Assembly (NCBI RefSeq): GCF_036226885.1
Contig: NZ_CP109027.1
Coordinates: forward strand, 3,286,001-3,350,000
Origin: Streptomyces sp. NBC_00663
Lineage (GTDB): Bacteria; Actinomycetota; Actinomycetes; Streptomycetales; Streptomycetaceae
DNA length: 64,000 bases
Direction of reading: 5' to 3'
The first letter of the stretch is position 1. Each line of letters opens with the position of its first letter. The notes under the pieces are model-generated. The model was not told where the DNA came from, made no database searches, and was given only the letters and a program-made list of their open reading frames with translations. Both the position numbers and the translations under genes were made by a program. Below are positions 49,730-58,908 of this stretch, piece by piece.

Positions 49730-51364
49730 TCAGGCAAGGGCCAGTTCCCGACGTGCCGCTCTGCGCCGCGAGGCCTCTTCGGGGTCGAGTGCCGGTACGG
49801 CGGCCAGGAGCTGCTGGGTGTACGGGTGCTGGGGGTTGTCGTACACCTCGTCGGCCGGGCCGGACTCGACGATCCGGCCGCGCCGCATCACGGCTACGCG
49901 GTCGCTGACCTGTCGTACGACGGCCAGGTCGTGTGCGACGAAGACGAGCGCCAGACCGAGTTCGCGCTGCAACTCGCCGAGCAGGGCCACCACTTGGGCC
50001 TGCGTGGTGACGTCCAGCGCGGAGACGGGCTCGTCGCAGACGATGACGCGCGGGTCGGCGGCGAGCGCCCGGGCGATGCCCACGCGCTGGCGCTGTCCGC
50101 CGCTGAACTCATGCGGGTAGCGGTCGTAGTGCGCCCCTTCGAGCCCCACGCGCTCCAGCAGTTCTGTCACGCGCCCCCTGATGCGCTGCTCGTCGCGCTC
50201 GCCCCGCGCGCGGAGCGGGTCGGCTATGGACTCGCCCACGCTGCGGCGGGGGTTGAGGGAGGAGACGGGGTCCTGGAAGACCATCTGCACGGTGGGCCGC
50301 ACGCCCACGCGCGCGTGTCCTTCGTGACGGACCTCGCCCGCCGTCGGCTCCAGCAGGCCGACCAGCATCCGGCCGAGGGTCGTCTTGCCGCTGCCGCTCT
50401 CCCCGACCACGCCGAGCGTCTCGCCCCTGCGGACGGTCAGCGAGACGTCGTCGACGGCCGTGAAGGCCTTCTTGCCGCGCCCGAACTCGCGCCGCAGGCC
50501 CGTCGCCTCCAGGACGACGTCGCCGGGCTCCCCGACAGCCGTCCGGGGCGCGTCCACGCGCGGGACCGCGGCGAGCAGGTCGCGCGTGTACGTCTCCCCC
50601 GGCTGCCCGAGCACCGTGCCTACCGGCCCGTGTTCGACGGCCCGGCCGTGCCGCATGACCAGCACCTCGTCGACGCTCTCCGCGGCGACACCCACGTCGT
50701 GGGTGACGAGCAGCAGCCCCATGCCGGTCTCCTCGCGCAGCGTGTGCAGCAGGTCGAGGATCTGGGCCTGGACGGTGACGTCGAGGGCGGTGGTCGGTTC
50801 GTCGGCGATCAGCAGGGCCGGTTCGCAGGCGAGCGCCATGGCGATCAGCGCGCGCTGGCGCATCCCCCCGCTGAACTCGTGCGGGCGGGACCGGGACCGG
50901 CGTGCCGCGTCCGGGATTCCCACCCGGTCCAGTACCTCGATCGCACGCGCGCGTGCGGCTCGTCGCGACACGCGCGTGTGCACGCGGTACACCTCGGCGA
51001 TCTGGTCGCCGATCGCGTAGTACGGGTCGAGGGACGAGAGCGGGTCCTGGAAGACCATCGCGGCCCTGCCGCCACGCAGTCGCCGCAGCACCTCGTCGGA
51101 CGCCCTTTCTACGTCGATTCCGGCGACCTCGATCGAGCCGCCGACCCGCGCGCCCGTTCCGCGGTGCAGCCCCAGCAGGGCGGCGGCGACGGTGGACTTG
51201 CCGGAGCCGGACTCGCCGACCAGGGCGAGGGCGCCCCCCGGTGCCAGCCGGAAGGAGAGCCCGTCGACGGCTCGCAGCGAGCCGAACTCGACGGTCAGGT
51301 CGGTGACATTGACCAGGCCGCTGCCCACATTGACCACGTCGTCGGTGACATTGACCGTACTCAT
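49730..51364 (-). CDS. Fused dipeptide-type ABC ATPase (DppD-DppF)
   Basis: 544 residues containing two complete ABC ATPases: Walker A GESGSGKST and GESGSGKTT, signatures FSGGMRQRA and FSGGQRQRV, and Walker B LLIADEPTTALD and VIVCDEPVSALD. The second carries the C-terminal oligopeptide-binding-type NPQHPYTQQLL motif. DppD and DppF are usually separate; here one chain supplies both. ATG overlaps the permease stop (ATGA). Last gene of a four-gene operon. Confidence 0.87.
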   Translation of the reverse strand: MSTVNVTDDVVNVGSGLVNVTDLTVEFGSLRAVDGLSFRLAPGGALALVGESGSGKSTVAAALLGLHRGTGARVGGSIEVAGIDVERASDEVLRRLRGGRAAMVFQDPLSSLDPYYAIGDQIAEVYRVHTRVSRRAARARAIEVLDRVGIPDAARRSRSRPHEFSGGMRQRALIAMALACEPALLIADEPTTALDVTVQAQILDLLHTLREETGMGLLLVTHDVGVAAESVDEVLVMRHGRAVEHGPVGTVLGQPGETYTRDLLAAVPRVDAPRTAVGEPGDVVLEATGLRREFGRGKKAFTAVDDVSLTVRRGETLGVVGESGSGKTTLGRMLVGLLEPTAGEVRHEGHARVGVRPTVQMVFQDPVSSLNPRRSVGESIADPLRARGERDEQRIRGRVTELLERVGLEGAHYDRYPHEFSGGQRQRVGIARALAADPRVIVCDEPVSALDVTTQAQVVALLGELQRELGLALVFVAHDLAVVRQVSDRVAVMRRGRIVESGPADEVYDNPQHPYTQQLLAAVPALDPEEASRRRAARRELALA

Positions 51365-52350
51365 GCAAGCACCACCCGTCGGTCGGCCACCGCGTACAGC
51401 ACGTCCGCGACGGCGTTGGCCAGGACCACGAAGAAGCCGATGACCAGGACCATGCCGACCACGACCGGAAGGTCGATCACATTGACCGCGTGGACCAGTT
51501 CCTGTCCGATGCCGGGCAGGCCGAACAGCGTCTCGGTGAGCACCGCGCCACCGACCGCGCTGCCGAAGTTGTTGGCGTTGAGCGCGATGACGGGCGCGAA
51601 CGCCCCGCGCAGCGCGTGCCGTCCGATGACGGACCGCTCGCCGACGCCGTACGCGCGGAACGTGCGGATGTGGTCCTCGGCGAGCGTCTCCAGCATCGAC
51701 GCGCGGGTGAGGCGGGCGAACGCGGCGGCCTCGATGAGGGCGAGCGAGAGCCAGGGCAGCAGCAGGTTCCACGCCCACTGCTCGGGGTCGTCGGTGAGGT
51801 TCACATACTGCGGGAACGGCAGCAGTTGGAGCTGTCCGCAGACGACGATCATCAGGACCAGGCCGATGACGAAGACCGGCGTGGCCACGCCGGCGAGCGT
51901 GACGCCGGTCAGCAGCCGTTCGCTGAGCCGGCCGCGCCGCCAGGCGGACAGGACGCCGGTGCCGACGCCGAGGATCAGCCACAGCACCATCGCGCCGAAC
52001 ACCAGCGACAGGCTGACCGGCAGCTTGTTCAGGATGAGCTGGGTGACCTGCTGGTCGCTCTGGTACGACAGCCCGAGGCAGGGCGCCGAGCAGTGCTCCA
52101 CGGACGTGCCGGTGGAGTAGTCCTGGCCGGCCACGAGCCCCACCAGGAAGTGCCAGTAGCGCACGTACAGGGGGTCGTCGAGCCGGAGCTGCTGGGCGAC
52201 CTGGTGCACCTGTTCCGGCGAGCAGCGCGGACCGCAGGTGATCTGGGCGATGTTGCCGGGGGTGACGTAGAAGACGACGTAGACGATCACCGAGATGGCG
52301 AGCAGGGTGACGACGGCGCCGAGGACACGGCGCAGGAGAAAGCCGGTCAT
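51361..52350 (-). CDS. Dipeptide/oligopeptide ABC permease, DppB type
   Basis: 329-residue permease. Residues 1-30 are the first membrane helix (FLLRRVLGAVVTLLAISVIVY). A periplasmic loop with four cysteines (CGPRC ... HCSAPC) follows, then five further helices with the EAA motif (RTFRAYGVGERSVIGRHALRGAF). The unusual loop cysteines may form disulfides. GGAGG precedes the ATG; its start overlaps the second permease's stop. Confidence 0.85.
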   Translation of the reverse strand: MTGFLLRRVLGAVVTLLAISVIVYVVFYVTPGNIAQITCGPRCSPEQVHQVAQQLRLDDPLYVRYWHFLVGLVAGQDYSTGTSVEHCSAPCLGLSYQSDQQVTQLILNKLPVSLSLVFGAMVLWLILGVGTGVLSAWRRGRLSERLLTGVTLAGVATPVFVIGLVLMIVVCGQLQLLPFPQYVNLTDDPEQWAWNLLLPWLSLALIEAAAFARLTRASMLETLAEDHIRTFRAYGVGERSVIGRHALRGAFAPVIALNANNFGSAVGGAVLTETLFGLPGIGQELVHAVNVIDLPVVVGMVLVIGFFVVLANAVADVLYAVADRRVVLA

Positions 52351-53333
52351 GCCTTGGCCTCCCTCTTGCGGCCGGTGCCGACGCGCAGCCGGGACGCCGC
52401 GCGGGGGTCCAGGGCGGTGCGTACGCCGTCGCCGAGGACGGTCAGGGCGAGGACGGTGACGAAGAGGGCGCCCGCGGGCAGCAGCAGATACTGCGGGGCG
52501 GCCTGGTACCAGACGTCGGCGGCGGTGAGCATCTGTCCCCAGGACGGCGTCGGCGGCTTCACGCCGACGCCGAGGAAGGACAGGGCGGCCTCGGCCGAGA
52601 TGTTGGACGGCACCAGCAGTGCCGCGTAGGTGATGATCGGCGCGGCGATGCCGGGCAGCAGCTCGCGGCGGGCGATGTGCCAGGTGCCCCAGCCGCTGAG
52701 CCGGGCCGCGGCGACATGGTCGAGCTGTTTGAGCGTGAGGGTCTGGGCGCGCACGATCTTGGCGATGGTGCCCCACCCGATCAGCCCGATGACCAGGGCG
52801 ACCAGCACGGGCCGCGGGAAGCTCGCCGGGACGATCGCGAGCAGCGCCAACGACATGATCATGAGGGGCATGGCGACGATGACGTCCGTGAACCTGCTCA
52901 ACAGTTGATCAACCCATCGACTGCCGAGCGCGGCCGATACACCCACGACGACACCGATCAACACCTGGACGACCGTGGCGGCCAGCGCGACCCCCAGCGA
53001 GACCCGGGCCCCGTACACGAGCCGGGCGAACAGGTCGCGCCCGGTCTGCGGTTCGACGCCGAGCCAGTGGTCCCCGCCGATGCCGCCGAGCGACCCGACG
53101 GGCACACCGCCGCGCGCGGAGTCGACCAGGGAGGGGTGGTAGGTGGTGGGGTCCTGGCCCTCCATCGCGGTGAGCAGGGGCGCCGCGAGGGCGACCAGGA
53201 CGAGCAGGGCGACGACGCCCGCCGCGACCATGGCGGCCCGCTGCGTCCGCAGCCGCCGCCAGAACTGACGAGCCCCCGAGGCCCCCGGGACGGCTGCCCC
53301 GGGGATCTCGACGGCGACAAGTGCCTCACTCAT
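52347..53333 (-). CDS. Dipeptide/oligopeptide ABC permease, DppC type
   Basis: 328-residue second permease subunit with an N-terminal helix (MVAAGVVALLVLVALAAPLL), the DppC-specific HWLGVEPQTGRDLFARLVYG segment, five core helices and the EAA loop (DHVAAARLSGWGTWHIARRELLPG). It begins four bases after the binding-protein gene and overlaps the DppB-type gene (ATGA). Confidence 0.87.
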   Translation of the reverse strand: MSEALVAVEIPGAAVPGASGARQFWRRLRTQRAAMVAAGVVALLVLVALAAPLLTAMEGQDPTTYHPSLVDSARGGVPVGSLGGIGGDHWLGVEPQTGRDLFARLVYGARVSLGVALAATVVQVLIGVVVGVSAALGSRWVDQLLSRFTDVIVAMPLMIMSLALLAIVPASFPRPVLVALVIGLIGWGTIAKIVRAQTLTLKQLDHVAAARLSGWGTWHIARRELLPGIAAPIITYAALLVPSNISAEAALSFLGVGVKPPTPSWGQMLTAADVWYQAAPQYLLLPAGALFVTVLALTVLGDGVRTALDPRAASRLRVGTGRKREAKA

Positions 53334-53337
53334 CGGG

Positions 53338-55056
53338 CTACTTGACCGCGACCTGCGAGATGTCCAGCACACCGGTCCAGTCGCTGATCACGACGTTCTT
53401 GATGTCCTTGCCGACCAACCGCTTGTAGACCGGGTGGAACAGCGGCACGGTCAGCGCCTGCTCACCGATCTTCTTGTCCAGTGCACCCCACCTCTTGGCG
53501 GCAGCGTCAAGATCGGTCAACTTGTTGATCGCGTCAATCTCGGCATTGACCGACTTGTCATTGAGCAGGCCCGAGTTGAAGTTCGCGCCGTCCTTGACGA
53601 TCTGACGGCCGTCGAAGATCGGGGCGAGGAAGGGACCGCCGGAGGGCCAGTCGGCACCCCACGCGGAGAGGAAGAAGCCCGGCTCGGTCTTCACGCTGTG
53701 GACCGTGTCCGAGTAGTTGTTGTCCTCCAGGCCCTGGAGCTTGACCGTGATGCCGGCCTTCTTGAGCGCGTCCTGGACGGCGGTCGCGATCTCGGGGCTG
53801 GTCTTGAAGTTCTGGGCGTTGTCGTGGGTCAGCGTGACGGTGAGCCCGTTCGGGTAACCGGCCTCCTTCAGCAGCTCCTTGGCCTTGGCCGCGTTGCCGG
53901 AGTCGCCCGCCGGGAACAGGTCGTACGGCTCGTACCCGAAGGATTTCTGGTTCGGCAGGAAGGTGGTGGCGGCCTCGGCCAGCGACGACCCACCGGCGGC
54001 GTTCACCACCGACGAACGGTCGATGGCGTACGAGATCGCCTGCCGCACCTTGACGTTGTTGAACGGCTTGACCGTGGGGTTGAACGCTATGTAGTTCGTG
54101 TAGCCGAAGTGCCCGGTGCCGACCCGCGCGGCGAGTTCCTTGTCGCCGGTCACCTTGGCGAGCTCGGCGGGGCCGAGGTTGGTGTCCGTGGTGACCGCCG
54201 TCGAGTCCGCCCCCTGGGACGCGGACAGCCGCTGGTTGATCACCGAGGAGTCGAGCCCGGACTTGACGTCGATCTTGTCCGGGTACGCCTTGCGCTCGGC
54301 GTCCGTCGAGGCGGACCAGTACGTGTTGCGCTCCAGGAGGACGGTCTCACCGTCGTTCTCGTTCTTGACCACCTTGTAGGGGCCGGACGAGACCGGGTGC
54401 TCCTCGTACTTGGTGCCGGTGTCCTTGGCCTTCGGGACGGGCGCGAACTGCGTCTGCGTGGCCAGGAAGGGGAACTCGCCCTCGGGCTTGTTCAGATGGA
54501 AGACGATGGTCCGGTCGTCCGGCGTCTCGATCGCGTCGAGCCCGCCCTTGTCCTTGTACGGCCCCTGGTAGTCGGCCGCGCCGACCAGCCAGTCCCGCAG
54601 ATAGGGCGCGCCGCCGGACAGCTCGGGCGCGAAGGAGCGCTCGATGCCGTACTTGATGTCGGCCGAGGTGATCGCGGTGCCGTCCTCGTACTTGAGCCCC
54701 GTCTTCAGGGTGTACGTCCACACGGTCGCGTCCTTGTTGGGGCGCCCGGTGTCGGTGGCGAGGTCGGGGACGACCTTCGCACCGGCGGCGCCGCTCTCGC
54801 GGTTGCGGGTGGTGAGGGTGCGGAAGACGAGGGAGGGCACGTTGCCGCCGCCCGAGGTGTACAGCCGGGCCGGGTCGAAGTCCGTCTGCGGCTCGGAGTT
54901 CAGGACCGTGAGGGTGCCGCCCTTGTGGGGCGTGGAGTCGCCACCGGAGCTCTTGGCATCGTTGTCCTCAGGGCCGCAGGCGGCGGCGCCCGCGGCCAGA
55001 ACCAGGCTTACGGATGCCGCGGCCACGCGGCGCGCGATGACGGACGGTTGACGCAT
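53338..55056 (-). CDS. Dipeptide-type ABC substrate-binding lipoprotein
   Basis: 572-residue family-5 solute-binding lipoprotein: signal peptide with lipobox GAAAC, then KGGTLTVLNSEPQTDFDPARLYTSGGG, FHLNKPEGEFPFLATQTQFAPVP, and the ISYAIDRSSVV helix typical of DppA/OppA-type proteins. It defines the transporter as a peptide, nickel or sugar-oligomer importer; ligand unresolved. GAGAGGTC precedes the ATG. It is the first gene of its operon, with a ~270-base leader and an embedded palindromic promoter. Confidence 0.88.
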   Translation of the reverse strand: MRQPSVIARRVAAASVSLVLAAGAAACGPEDNDAKSSGGDSTPHKGGTLTVLNSEPQTDFDPARLYTSGGGNVPSLVFRTLTTRNRESGAAGAKVVPDLATDTGRPNKDATVWTYTLKTGLKYEDGTAITSADIKYGIERSFAPELSGGAPYLRDWLVGAADYQGPYKDKGGLDAIETPDDRTIVFHLNKPEGEFPFLATQTQFAPVPKAKDTGTKYEEHPVSSGPYKVVKNENDGETVLLERNTYWSASTDAERKAYPDKIDVKSGLDSSVINQRLSASQGADSTAVTTDTNLGPAELAKVTGDKELAARVGTGHFGYTNYIAFNPTVKPFNNVKVRQAISYAIDRSSVVNAAGGSSLAEAATTFLPNQKSFGYEPYDLFPAGDSGNAAKAKELLKEAGYPNGLTVTLTHDNAQNFKTSPEIATAVQDALKKAGITVKLQGLEDNNYSDTVHSVKTEPGFFLSAWGADWPSGGPFLAPIFDGRQIVKDGANFNSGLLNDKSVNAEIDAINKLTDLDAAAKRWGALDKKIGEQALTVPLFHPVYKRLVGKDIKNVVISDWTGVLDISQVAVK

Positions 55057-55319
55057 CGGAGACGACCTCTCGAAGAATGACGCTCTACATCTCGAATGAC
55101 GAGACAGATTGACGAAGGGTGAGACGGAAGTGAACAGACGTCCACCCGGGCGTCAGGTCGTCGAAAAACCGCGAGCGACGGCTCACGGAAGGAAGAAAAA
55201 AGATCGCGACGCGAACGCCAGAGGGCGGACGTCAGCGACAGTGAATGTCGGCCACGCACAACGCGGTCACGCCGATGAGCGCCAGCTCAATGGCGGCGCG
55301 AACGGAGGCGTGACGGGAC
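55057..55319 (-). other. Leader of the peptide-transporter operon
   Basis: About 260 bases between promoter and first gene, with no supported gene. On the minus strand an imperfect GC stem (about 55208-55233) is followed by six T residues (55201-55196), which could be a weak attenuator. Otherwise nothing distinct. Confidence 0.35.
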
Positions 55320-55361
55320 GACATGCGCAGAAAATTAGTACGACTTTTCTGCGCATGTCAA
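55320..55361 (-). promoter_or_regulatory. Promoter within a 15-bp palindrome, peptide-transporter operon
   Basis: Perfect 15-bp inverted repeat (55320-55334 with 55345-55359, ten-base spacer). On the minus strand TTGACA (55356-55361) and TAATTT (55332-55337), 18 bases apart, form a near-consensus promoter whose -35 and -10 lie in the two arms, so a dimeric repressor would block it. Alternative reading: a terminator for the DUF3152 gene ending at 55382, though no T-run follows. Confidence 0.6.
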
Positions 55362-55381
55362 CGTGACCTGTGAGGCACCCG

Positions 55382-57139
55382 TCAACTCCCGGGATACGGC
55401 CAGGGGTTGGGCAGACAGTGGATCCCGTTGTGGTCCAGGAACTTGGTCTGCTGCTGCATGACCGGGGCGAGTTCGCCGTCCTTGTCGCAGGTCACGTGGT
55501 GGTTGCCGAGCCGGTGGCCGACCTCGTGATTGATCAGCATCTGCCGATAGGCGTGAATCTGGTCGCCGTAGGTCTTGGACCCCTGAGCCCATCTGAACGC
55601 GTTGATCATCACGCGCTCGGTGGCGGCCGAATCGCAGGACACGTTGTCCACGGTCGTGTCCAGACCGGACTTCGCGCACCACTCGGCCGTGGTGCCCGGG
55701 CTGGCGAGGGTGATCACGAAGTCGGGCTTGCCGGAGTAGATGCGCTCGAAGGTGCGGGCGCCGTTGTGGGCCCAGCTCCGGTCGTCGTTGAGCGTCTTCT
55801 GCACCGCGTCGGCGAACAGCTCCGCGTCGAGCCCGATCCCCTGCTCGACATCTACGCGGTAGGTGTACTTCTGCCCGCTGCCGGGCGCCTTGGCGACGCT
55901 CTTCACCGCGTCGAACTTCCCCGACCCTTTCAGCCCGGCGGCCAGCGCGTACTTCTTGTCCATCTTCTGCTCGTACGTCAGCGTCGCCACGCCGGGCGAC
56001 GACGACGGCGTCGGCCGCCCGTCCCCGCGCGAGGCGGAGTCGCGGGCGTCCCGCGCCTGGTCGGTGGCCGACTGCGACTGTACGGGCGAGTCGTCCTGCC
56101 GGTCGGCGACCTGACCGGCGACGACGACGGCGAGCACGGTGGTGACGGCCGCGGCCGCGATCCCGGTGAACGTCCGCCCCTTGCCGCCCTTGCCGCGCAC
56201 GGGCTCGCCGGTGGGCGCGTCGTCGCTGCGCGGCTCCGGGGTGGTCTGCCGGTCGCCGACGGAGGCGTACGGGTCGGCGGCCACGGACGCGTGGGCCGTA
56301 CGGCGCGAGGACGCGGGGCCCTGACCGGTACGCGACGCGAACGGATCGACGTCCTGGTCCCCGAAGGCATCGAGATAGTCCTGCCGAGGCCCGCCCGCGC
56401 GCCCCTGCCGGGGACCATCGGGAGGCGCCTGCCGCTGCCGGGGCAGGGCGACACCGGGCTGCCCTGAGGCCACTCCGCGCGCCCCCAACTCACCCCACGC
56501 ACCCCCGCGTTCACGCTGCTCGGGATGACCGCCCCGCGCCTGAGGGGTGCCGTGCGCGGGAGTGCCGTCGGGAAACCGGGGCACACCGCGCGCGGGGGTA
56601 CCGTCGGGAAACCGGGGCACACCGCGCGCGGGGGTACCGTCCGGAAGCCGCGGAACCCCACGCGCGGGCGTCCCGTCGCCAAAGCGCGGCACACCATGAG
56701 CCGGCGTCCCCTCGGCAAACCTCGGCACACCGCGCGCGGGCGTCCCATCCGGAAGCCGCGGAACCCCACGAGCAGGCGTCCCGTCCGGAAGCCGAGCCCC
56801 CTGCGGAACCCGGTACACCGGATCCCCGTACACCGAAGGCGCACCCACCACCGGACCGTCCGCCACAGGCCCACCCGGCCGCGGCCCAGCGCCCTGCTGC
56901 CGCCCCGGGCCCTGCGGCCGGCCGGAGCCCTGCTGTCGACCCGCGCCCGGCTGCCCCGCGGGACCTCGCTGCGCCGACGCGCCCTGTCCCGGTCCCTGGA
57001 GCTGCCCCTCTCCCTGCCCCTGTCCCTGTCGCTGTCCTTGCGACCCCGGGGAACCCTCGTCCCCCCGGCCGCCTCGCCCTGCGGCTATGTCCGCGGAGTC
57101 GCCCTTGGGGGCGGGTCCGCGGCGGCTGTGGCGTCCCAC
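55382..57139 (-). CDS. DUF3152 membrane-anchored protein with tandem 12-residue repeats
   Basis: 585 residues. Residues 1-110 are Gly/Gln/Pro-rich; 114-198 hold seven copies of a 12-residue repeat (RGVPRFPDGTPA type); a membrane helix spans ~324-343; the extracellular DUF3152 domain fills ~385-585 and contains HEVGHRLGNHHVTC, a HExxH-x-x-x-x-x-H-like zinc motif as in metzincin-type peptidases. The protein should sit with the putative peptidase outside and the repeats inside. GTG at 57139 has GAGG upstream and lies eight bases after the hydrolase gene. Confidence 0.75.
   Translation of the reverse strand: MGRHSRRGPAPKGDSADIAAGRGGRGDEGSPGSQGQRQGQGQGEGQLQGPGQGASAQRGPAGQPGAGRQQGSGRPQGPGRQQGAGPRPGGPVADGPVVGAPSVYGDPVYRVPQGARLPDGTPARGVPRLPDGTPARGVPRFAEGTPAHGVPRFGDGTPARGVPRLPDGTPARGVPRFPDGTPARGVPRFPDGTPAHGTPQARGGHPEQRERGGAWGELGARGVASGQPGVALPRQRQAPPDGPRQGRAGGPRQDYLDAFGDQDVDPFASRTGQGPASSRRTAHASVAADPYASVGDRQTTPEPRSDDAPTGEPVRGKGGKGRTFTGIAAAAVTTVLAVVVAGQVADRQDDSPVQSQSATDQARDARDSASRGDGRPTPSSSPGVATLTYEQKMDKKYALAAGLKGSGKFDAVKSVAKAPGSGQKYTYRVDVEQGIGLDAELFADAVQKTLNDDRSWAHNGARTFERIYSGKPDFVITLASPGTTAEWCAKSGLDTTVDNVSCDSAATERVMINAFRWAQGSKTYGDQIHAYRQMLINHEVGHRLGNHHVTCDKDGELAPVMQQQTKFLDHNGIHCLPNPWPYPGS
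56546..56800 (-). repeat. 36-bp tandem repeat array in the DUF3152 gene
   Basis: Seven in-frame 36-bp units encoding (R/H)GVPR(F/L)(P/A/G)(D/E)GTPA. Adjacent copies around 56570-56650 are nearly identical at DNA level, which suggests recent expansion and a likely variable-number locus. Confidence 0.8.
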
Positions 57140-57147
57140 GTCGCGCC

Positions 57148-58266
57148 TCAGCCCCCCGTACCGGAGGACTCGACCATGTCACCGAAGCCGCCGTCCCCGG
57201 AGCGGTCACCCGCGCGCGCGGAGTCGACGTCACCGCCGGACACAGCCCCCGAAGCCAACGCCTCCCCGGCGCCACCCCCGATGACGCCACCAGCGCCCAC
57301 GCCCACCTCCAAGTCACCCTGGCCCGCGAGGAGTTCGGTGAACGCCCGGGCCACCGTATCCGGATACTCCATCATCGCCACGTGCCCCGCGTCGGGCAGG
57401 CTGAGCAGTCGGGAGTCGCGGAACGCGCGGGCCGCCTTGCGGGCCATGCGGTAGCCGACGAGCTGGTCGCGGCCGCCGTAGACGAGGAGCGTGGGCGCGA
57501 GGACGCGCTCGGCCTGGCGCCACAGCGCGTGCTGCCCGCCCAGCGTGTACGCGTTCACGATGCCGCGCGCGGAACGCGTCATCGCGTCCCAGAAGTACGG
57601 CAGTTGCTGCCGCCGCTCCATCTCCTCGACGGCGTGCCGGAACCCTTCCGGCGTCACGCGCGCGGGATCGCCGTAGCAGAGCGCCATGACCCCGCGGACC
57701 CGCTGCTCGGCCGTCCAGTCGCGGCTGAGGCGAGTGAAGAGTGCCGTCACCCCGGGTACCGCCAGCAGTGCCGTGGGCACCGCGCTGCGCTGCACGCGGA
57801 TCTCCGGGAGCGCCGGTGAGACGAGGGTGAGCGTGCGGACGAGGTCGGGGCGCACCGCGGCGACCCGGGTGGAGACCGCGCCGCCGAGGGAGTTGCCGAA
57901 CAGGTGCACCGGCCCGCGCCCGGAGGCGTCGAGATAGCGGATCACCGCACGCGCGTGTGCGCTGATCGAGTAGTCGCCGTCGTCCGGTGGCGGCGAGTCC
58001 CCGAAGCCGGGCAGATCGACGGCCTCACCGTCGACCACCGCTTCGAGCTCCTGCATCAGCGCCGACCAGTTCTGGGAGGAACCGCCGAGGCCATGGACGT
58101 AGAGCGCGGCCGGCAGCCCCTCACGCGCGGGCGGCCTCGACCGCACCGTCAGCGTGATCCCCGGCAGCCCGACCGAGCGCAGCCGCTCACCTTCCGCGAC
58201 CCTGACGGCCGCCACCTTCGGGAGCACATTGGTGGCCGGCACGAACGGCACGTCGGTCGAAGACAT
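57148..58266 (-). CDS. Alpha/beta-hydrolase
   Basis: 372-residue alpha/beta hydrolase. HGLGG is the oxyanion loop, GNSLGG holds the nucleophile serine, YGGRDQL the acid and DAGHVAMMEYP the histidine, so the triad is complete. About 60 low-complexity Gly/Ala/Ser residues end the protein. It has no signal peptide. Closest in build to esterase/hydrolase or 2-hydroxymuconate-type enzymes; substrate unpredictable. The start codon is ATG at 58266. It precedes the DUF3152 gene by eight bases in the same transcription unit. Confidence 0.8.
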   Translation of the reverse strand: MSSTDVPFVPATNVLPKVAAVRVAEGERLRSVGLPGITLTVRSRPPAREGLPAALYVHGLGGSSQNWSALMQELEAVVDGEAVDLPGFGDSPPPDDGDYSISAHARAVIRYLDASGRGPVHLFGNSLGGAVSTRVAAVRPDLVRTLTLVSPALPEIRVQRSAVPTALLAVPGVTALFTRLSRDWTAEQRVRGVMALCYGDPARVTPEGFRHAVEEMERRQQLPYFWDAMTRSARGIVNAYTLGGQHALWRQAERVLAPTLLVYGGRDQLVGYRMARKAARAFRDSRLLSLPDAGHVAMMEYPDTVARAFTELLAGQGDLEVGVGAGGVIGGGAGEALASGAVSGGDVDSARAGDRSGDGGFGDMVESSGTGG

Positions 58267-58480
58267 GCGGCAATGTTACGAGACGATCACGCACTGGTTC
58301 ATGTGTTCGCCGTCACAGGCTGCACTCAGCTCCCAGCCCTCGTTTCCCAGCCCTCGTTCCGCCCCCATCGCGCGACCCGGATGGCATAGCGCCAAAATCG
58401 TGTGTCTCCTAGGCTCGTACGCAGGGCACCCGCATGTGGCCCCCTGCTTCCCCAGGGACGTTCTAGGAAGGGAGCCCCCC

Positions 58481-58696
58481 ATGGCCCACGACCCCAGCGA
58501 CCCCGACACCTTCGAGGACGGCGACCGCGCCGAGCTCGACGTCGAAGCCCCCGAGAACGACGCCGCCGAACAGCAGAGGGACGTCACCGCGGACCGTGAC
58601 GACCCGCTGACGGCCGTCGACCCCGCCCGGGCGAACGAGGCCGACCTCATCGAACAGGCCCGCGTCGTCCGGACCGACGAGGACGACTACCGCTGA
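58481..58696 (+). CDS. Small acidic hydrophilic protein
   Basis: 71-residue, strongly acidic (Asp/Glu-rich) protein without a recognised domain, probably disordered. GGAAGGGAG precedes the ATG at 58481; longer frames overlap the divergent hydrolase. Small proteins of this character are common in Streptomyces. Function unknown. Confidence 0.6.
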   Translation: MAHDPSDPDTFEDGDRAELDVEAPENDAAEQQRDVTADRDDPLTAVDPARANEADLIEQARVVRTDEDDYR

Positions 58697-58908
58697 CGCG
58701 CCACCGCACGACGGTGAGCGGGAAGAGGTGCGGAGAGGTGCGGAGAGCTGCGCCCACTGCCCGCTCGATCCCTCTTTGAAACCTTTGTGTATCTTTCGCC
58801 ATCGTCCGGTACGTGAAATTCTGCGCTCGCACCGCGCACACCACGGTTACCGAAAAGTACGATGGCGGCGCGGCGCACACCGCAAGTGGACGACTTTTGG
58901 GAGGCGGC

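Noticed and set aside
55109..55366. 85-codon plus-strand frame in the transporter leader
   Set aside because: No ribosome-binding site or domain, and it overlaps the palindromic promoter.
56546..56800. CRISPR array
   Set aside because: Repeats are directly adjacent, in frame and without unique spacers; no cas genes in the window.
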